Assembly: GCA_963691655.1 (NCBI GenBank)
Contig: OY829328.1
Location: 8,770,204 to 8,834,203 of the forward strand
Reading direction: 5' to 3'
Origin: Toxonevra muliebris
Lineage: Eukaryota > Arthropoda > Insecta > Diptera > Pallopteridae
DNA length: 64,000 nucleotides
Positions 59,301 through 64,000 of this stretch are shown here, piece after piece. Positions within the stretch are counted from its first letter, which is position 1. Each line of letters starts with the position of its first letter. Position numbers and translations under genes: made by a program. The notes beneath the pieces are model-generated. The model had not been told where the DNA came from. It did not search any database and was given only the letters and a program-made list of their open reading frames with translations.

Positions 59301-62208
59301 CGAAACAAGGTAGATTTGCCTTATGCACAATGTTATTCAACATACAATACGTAACACTCTCTAATCGAATTCAAATTCTTAAAAGTAAATCAAAATATTT
59401 TCTTGACTTACCCGCAGCCAATTGCCCATTTTCCAAGCTATCAGCATCATTGACAAAACCTAATTGCCGCATATCGCCTAAGCATTTATCTTGTAATCCT
59501 TTGAATCGACCAATAGCATACGTTAGCAAGTAGGAGAGATGTATGTAGAGCTCTTTTACTTCAAGATAATTGCGAGCTTGTTTATATGCATTCGAATTGG
59601 TAAGTGTTTGAACTTTTCCTGTGAGATGTTGACAAATTTCCATAGCATTGAAAACTTGATCTTGCAGCTGGGTCCGTGCCTGTCCGATGGCTGTATCAGG
59701 GAAGACATGACGTACCATAACCGGAGCGATGCGAGCCGTTGTTGCTGAGGATGGCACACCGGCAGCAGTCGCTTGTGGAGCACCATTGATCAGTTGGATT
59801 TGTGCGCCGCTGCCATTGTGGCCAACAGCGGTGACGGAAGTATTGCCAACCATTGTGTTATGATAGCGCACAACTTGTGTATGTTGTGGCTGGCCGTAGT
59901 TGGGACCAGATGTTGTAGCTGATGGCGAATGCTGAACAGTAATGTAGCGTGATTGTGGTGATGCATGAGTAATTTGTACAGGACGTGCCCCATGTTGAAT
60001 TACGGACGCAGGTGTGCGTTGTTGCCAATTATTCGGAGACATATTCGGGGTGCCGACAGCAGCACCCCCACTTTGTTGAGTTCCTTGTCGCTTTACCTGA
60101 ATTAATTTACCATTCGGTAATCGGAAGGTTTCCTGCTGTGCGGCAGAATTTAAATCAATGCGATAGCCGTTGATGGTATGGTAAACGGGAGCAGAACCAC
60201 CACCACTAGAATTTGGTGTGCGTGGGCCGACTACAGTGCGACGTATTATAGGCGCAGGCGTGGGATGGCGTAATTGAATCCCAGTGTTACGTAATACTAA
60301 AGGTGGCGGTGCAGTATTATGAACCATCGGAGAAGTTTGGGCGCTGTAACTAGACTGAATGGAAATAACCTTGGGGCTTGAAGTTGCAGGCGATGACTGA
60401 GGAGGTCGGGGCTTACTTGACACCGTTATCTGGCAATCAGGCTCCAACATGCTCATCAGATCAGGAGTACAAACCACTACATCGTTGGAGGTTTTAGCTC
60501 GTTTTGCTGCAGGTACCTGACCAGCAATTCCCGAAATTGACAATTTATGCGTCTTCTTAGCCGAACTACTACTTCCAAGGCTACGTTTTGATGCAACAGA
60601 ATCGATACTTTCAAGTGAATCGGACATGTTGCCGCACTTGGATTTTGCCAAACGGCAGCATGTGCTACGATCTTTAGCCATTTGTTGTTTCATTTCTGGT
60701 TCGGCAATTTGCAGGGCTTGAATTGTTCTACAATATAAAATACAGTTACTAATGAGCTCAAACAAAGCACCAACAACATTAAACTCAAATACTTACTTCT
60801 TTTGCTTGTCGATGTAATTGATTAGTGCCCAGTGCTGTGCACGCAATGGCCACAGTATTTTCGGTGCGCAATTAAAGCAACTCCAGTTTTCATTCTGTTC
60901 AATATCAGCAACTACCCCTCGAGACAAATTCTTGACAATGCATGATTTACAAAAGACATACGGACAATTGGAGCAGCAATAAACTTCACCTCCTTGTCCG
61001 CACCAACGGCAGTACAATTCGGAGCCATCTTCGCCCTTACTAAATTCACCGCTATTGTAGAAATCATGACATTTGGTGCATTGCGTTACACGAAGAACAG
61101 GATGCATTTTAATAACGGACTCTTGTGATGGAGCAGTGCCAATGTGACATTTGCATATGGTACAATGAACTTTGCGTTCACGTACTAATTCAATGCTCGG
61201 ATACGCTTTCATGTAAAAGCGACGTTCATCTTCAGAAAGACTTGGATCGAATTCCAAAGAAGTACCTGCATAATGAGATTGATTATTTCAAGTATTTGTG
61301 TATTAATGTTTATTTTTATTTTGTAAAGCTTTCAAGTAATCTAAGTCATAAAATTTGAACATAACAATATTGCCGAGGTAAAATCATTGTATAGCACAAC
61401 AGCCCAATGGACCCCCCACCCATTGTACCGAGCTTTTCGCATCCACTTATGTTGTGTGAGTTATATTTGTACATGAATGGAACGGACCTACAGCTTTATG
61501 CCAAATAGCGAGGTGAAAAGCTTTTCTTAGGCACTTTTTACTCCGAATATTTTTTAAATTGCGAAATTTATTTTTAGAAAATATTATAAATTAAAAAAAC
61601 AAAAACATGCTTCAAACCTTTGCGCGAACCTCACAAAATTCCCAAAAATGTGATATGGACACAATTTTGGGGCCATTATAGCCGATTATTTAAAGCTTTT
61701 TTCGTAAGCTGTATTTTTATCAAAGCTATCTCAAAAAATTAGCTTTCTCGGTTTTATAGTTTCCTGACGTCATTATGGGAAAACTTAAAGCTTCCAAATA
61801 GCAAAGACAAAACCCTAAAAAAAAAAATTGAAAAAATTGAACATAGCTACACAGAATCGCCATATTACTGTAACACAGAAATGAACCGCCAGAGGACGCT
61901 GGCGGCAATTTGGTAAATCCAATTTTTTTTGGCGAAAGCGAAATAAGCAGCCACATCTGCAGAGTTTTACATGCAGCGAAATCAATATGAATCGAATACC
62001 TCATACGTACGAACACAAATTGTAAAAAATTATAAGCAAAATATTAATTGTTGTAAACAAATAACTTGACCGCTTCGCCATAATTACCTTTGTTATCAAC
62101 ATTTGTTGCCGACGACGTTGAAGGCGTTACGACCGCAACGCTAACCTTAGCTGCTACAGCTGGTGCTGCTGCAGTTGGTGTGGTAGGGACACTGGTAGTC
62201 TCTTCCAT
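53364..62208 (-). CDS. ADD1: ADD1, long isoform ending in the acidic exon
   Basis: Drosophila ADD1 is a heterochromatin protein linked to HP1a and XNP/ATRX. Exons: 62088-62208, 60797-61265, 59412-60727, 53364-55057, joining in frame to 1199 residues. Residues ~41-196 are an ATRX-type ADD domain with its GATA-like and PHD-like zinc clusters ([43 protein letters not shown]). Exon 3 is Ser/Pro/Thr/Gln-rich with [13 protein letters not shown] and [12 protein letters not shown], and ends in a helical segment (residues 539-635) also found in the chimeric DENN gene. The last exon (564 codons) is very acidic with Lys/Glu coiled-coil character, a doubled [15 protein letters not shown] motif, and an SIM-like start (EIEIVEPK). 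Its acceptor (TCCTAG) fits the phase-1 donor at 59411 and no in-frame ATG opens it, so it is an exon, not a separate gene start. Confidence 0.85.
55058..56494. other. Intron between the MADF and acidic exons of ADD1, no gene seen
   Basis: AT-rich. The minus-strand ORF at 56320-56520 overlaps the MADF isoform's 3' end and is not supported. Confidence 0.45.
56495..62208 (-). CDS. ADD1: ADD1, isoform ending in MADF-like domains
   Basis: Shares exons 1-3 with the acidic isoform, then uses 57225-58253, 56729-57151 and 56495-56643 in place of 53364-55057. Phases join to 1168 residues. The added part has an acidic stretch, then about three MADF-type (Myb/SANT-like, DNA-binding) repeats, each with the Leu-Ile/Val ... 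Tyr-Pro/Asn ... Leu/Ile-Trp pattern: [12 protein letters not shown] (~781-875), [14 protein letters not shown] spanning the exon 4/5 join, and [15 protein letters not shown] near the end. The C-terminus is DEMSFLDF. Exons 3, 4 and 5 all end in phase 1, so either tail can follow exon 3. It is also possible that the MADF exons form a separate gene with its own first exon at 58324-58354. Confidence 0.75.
58324..58354 (-). CDS. Candidate alternative first exon for the MADF part of ADD1
   Basis: On the minus strand an ATG at 58354 opens [10 protein letters not shown] and one extra base before a GTAGTT donor, exactly the phase needed to splice to 58253 (c+gt = Arg). This would make a 543-residue MADF-only protein without the ADD domain. 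The donor is not ideal, so transcript evidence is needed to separate this from chance. Confidence 0.5.
58355..59411. other. ADD1 intron 3, no other gene seen
   Basis: AT-rich with a T run at 58465-58481. Apart from the candidate alternative first exon at its edge, nothing is recognised. If that exon is real, its promoter lies near 58355-58700. Confidence 0.4.
61385..61545 (+). repeat. SINE-body copy in ADD1 intron 1
   Basis: ATTTGTACATGAATGGAACG, then TACAGCTTTATGCC and GGTGAAAAGCTTTTCTTAGG is the reverse complement of the block at 2500-2600. The left part (CAACAGCCCAATGG ... TTATGTTGTGTGAGTTATA) is shared with 63315-63375. Confidence 0.65.
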
Positions 62209-63300
62209 TTCAGCTCCTTTGCAAAATTATTTTACAGAAATTGTGCACTTTTCGTTTTTTTAAGATCAAACAAATTTATTATAAAAGTTGAAACTTTTTA
62301 TTTGCACCAATCTTTTGCTACTAGGCCGAGCACGCACACAAATTTTAACTTGCCAATTATTCTTTTTCCCCTTCACTTTTCCTCACTTTTCTTTCAAAAC
62401 AACATAATTTATTTATTATTTAAAACTTTTCCATAAAATTTAAAATTTTAATTTACTTTGCAATGTCCAATTTATGAACTAACTAGCAAAAATGTGTATA
62501 TTTGCTACGCTGCAACTCAGTACACAATCAAAACGTCGCTGCTTTCGATTTTCAATATGGCTGCCACTCTGTGTAAAATTTCAAGTTTTTCTTCGTATTT
62601 TGTCGATGACTTTGCCTTTGATATTCGTAATTATTTCTAGAATTTGACGGGTGCTGGAATAGTATGGAGCATCATGCGAGAATGAGAGCGAAACTATCAA
62701 CTGTCAATTCGCCGCTGAGTCGTGTGTGTTCGGCTTGCGTCGTCTGCAACTGTCAAAAAAGTGCCCGCCATATTGCCGATGATGCTTCGGGTTTTGTTTT
62801 GGATTTGCAGGTAAAAACCGGTGTATGTGTATCTTGGACTTGGGTACACACATATATACTACGCAAGGTCGAAAATTCTTTCTGGTTATAAGCCAATATA
62901 AAGAAACGAGGAATGGAACGCATGCGCTTATTAAATGTTATTAACTTGGTTCAATTTTCAATGATTCCCGAAGTGTGGGAAACAAATATAACTATAGGTA
63001 TAAACCCACAGATATTTCTCTTTTGTACAACGAACATATGTGAAGTCCTAAATGAAATATAAAGTTATAGTAAAAAATTTTATGTGTGGTCACCGTTAGT
63101 ATCGTAAACGTTTTTGCGGAAGGTCTGTGGTTCACTTATAGTAAGATGAAATATGAAGCAAGTTGTTCTATTTTTTTTAAAATTGTAGATCCCTTTAATT
63201 CGTATAGAGATATTTTCGGCAGTGTTGACCTTCGTGAAATTTTAGGGTAGTATTTGAATTAGGTTACCCAAAAGTGGTTCGAAATACTCGACTACCACTA
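62209..63300. other. Upstream region of ADD1, no gene seen
   Basis: Presumed promoter and 5' UTR of ADD1 lie just right of 62208. A 75-codon plus-strand ORF at 62664-62891 has no recognisable family and crosses a GTAAAA donor-like site. Confidence 0.4.
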
Positions 63301-63309
63301 TTACGGGAC

Positions 63310-63450
63310 AACAGTCCTCTCAGTGAGGGCCTGGGCTGAACTCTCCAATCCATTCATGTTATGCGTGTTATATTTCTACACGAATGACAGAGATCTAAAA
63401 TTTTATGCCGCGCGGAGAATTGAAAAGCTTTTCATAAGCTATTTTTGATT
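63310..63450 (+). repeat. SINE-body copy upstream of ADD1
   Basis: GACAACAGTCCTCTCAGTGA, TTATATTTCTACACGAATG and TTTTATGCCGCGCGGAGAAT then GAAAAGCTTTTC align with 61385-61530. Confidence 0.6.
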
Positions 63451-63654
63451 TTAGTGCCTTGTTATTTCTAATATTTTTGATTTTTCGTCTGAGTGCTCAT
63501 GCACATAAATATAAAATTTATGCCACGGCGATAATTTTTATTTTTATAAAACCGGAATGTCAAATACTATATTTCAGTCCATATTCGAAAATTATGAACA
63601 TTTTCGGAACTGAAATAGTGTTTTTATAATGTTTTCAAGCTAATTACATTCAGT

Positions 63655-63810
63655 ATTTAAGTATATGTTACTTACAAATACCAAATGTTTAGAAAGCAAC
63701 TACCAAATACTTTTTGTACTTAAACACGTAATTCCAAATACTTCAAATACCAAATACTTTTCATATGTATAATTACTTCAAACACTTTCAAATACTTAAA
63801 CACTTTTATA
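63655..63810 (+). repeat. Degenerate AAATACTT tandem repeat
   Basis: AAATACTT/CAAATAC units recur about ten times with variable spacing (for example CCAAATACTT, TTCAAATACC, CAAATACTTAAACAC). Confidence 0.6.
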
Positions 63811-64000
63811 TCGTGAATTCTTTCATTTACTACAAATTTTTGCAATACTTCCAAAATTGGTTTTGCCTGTTAAAAAAAGGTACAGAAATAATAATCTTGA
63901 CTTTGCAAAAATGTAATAAAATTTTTATTACATGTATCCTTTTCTTGTAGTATCTATATATTTGGATTTTGGTTTACACGAAAACACCTTTGAGGTTTGA

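Noticed and set aside
62664..62891. Cys-containing 75-codon ORF upstream of ADD1
   Set aside because: No recognisable zinc-finger spacing and crosses a donor-like site; likely chance ORF in promoter DNA.

Overview
The window is a piece of an AT-rich insect nuclear genome, most likely a higher fly and plausibly a tephritid. The evidence is spliced genes with GT-AG introns, AATAAA signals, dispersed LINE, SINE, mariner and MITE relics, and proteins that match Drosophila family members closely. From memory, the gene set (Su(var)2-10/PIAS, GstE13, a DENND1/connecdenn gene, ADD1) resembles the 45A neighbourhood of D. melanogaster chromosome 2R. No prokaryotic or viral genes are seen.

Layout. 906-20569 (+): Su(var)2-10, a SUMO E3 ligase with SAP, PINIT and SP-RING domains, two SUMO-interacting motifs and at least three possible 3' ends. 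An intronless membrane-protein ORF (8615-9433) sits inside it. Its large introns hold SINE, MITE, mariner and LINE relics. 20570-26514: gene-poor, with two copies of a hammerhead-ribozyme-like motif, one structurally complete. 26515-28327 and 30410-31773 (+): two tandem epsilon-class GSTs; the second is GstE13 and carries an apparent +1 frameshift in an A-run. 33130-45355 (-): a DENND1-type Rab GEF in 11 exons. 48306-50703 (-): a second, shorter DENN gene with exons 1-5 in register with the first. 53364-62208 (-): ADD1, an HP1/heterochromatin-type ADD zinc-finger gene that can end either in three MADF-like domains or in a long acidic exon. 62209-64000: upstream DNA with SINE-like repeats.

The most unusual object is the short DENN gene. 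Its first ~410 residues are a DENN module paralogous to the neighbouring DENND1 gene. Its last ~95 residues are homologous to the end of ADD1 exon 3, the other neighbour. The order on the minus strand, ADD1 then DENN::ADD1 chimera then DENND1, is what one unequal crossover between DENND1 and ADD1 would leave. The chimera has an open 509-codon frame, so it looks like a retained lineage-specific fusion gene. The second notable object is the hammerhead-type ribozyme at 24158-24206, with complete core residues and perfect stems I and II.

All exon models are read from splice signals, phase and protein similarity by eye. No alignment, transcript or database search was run.
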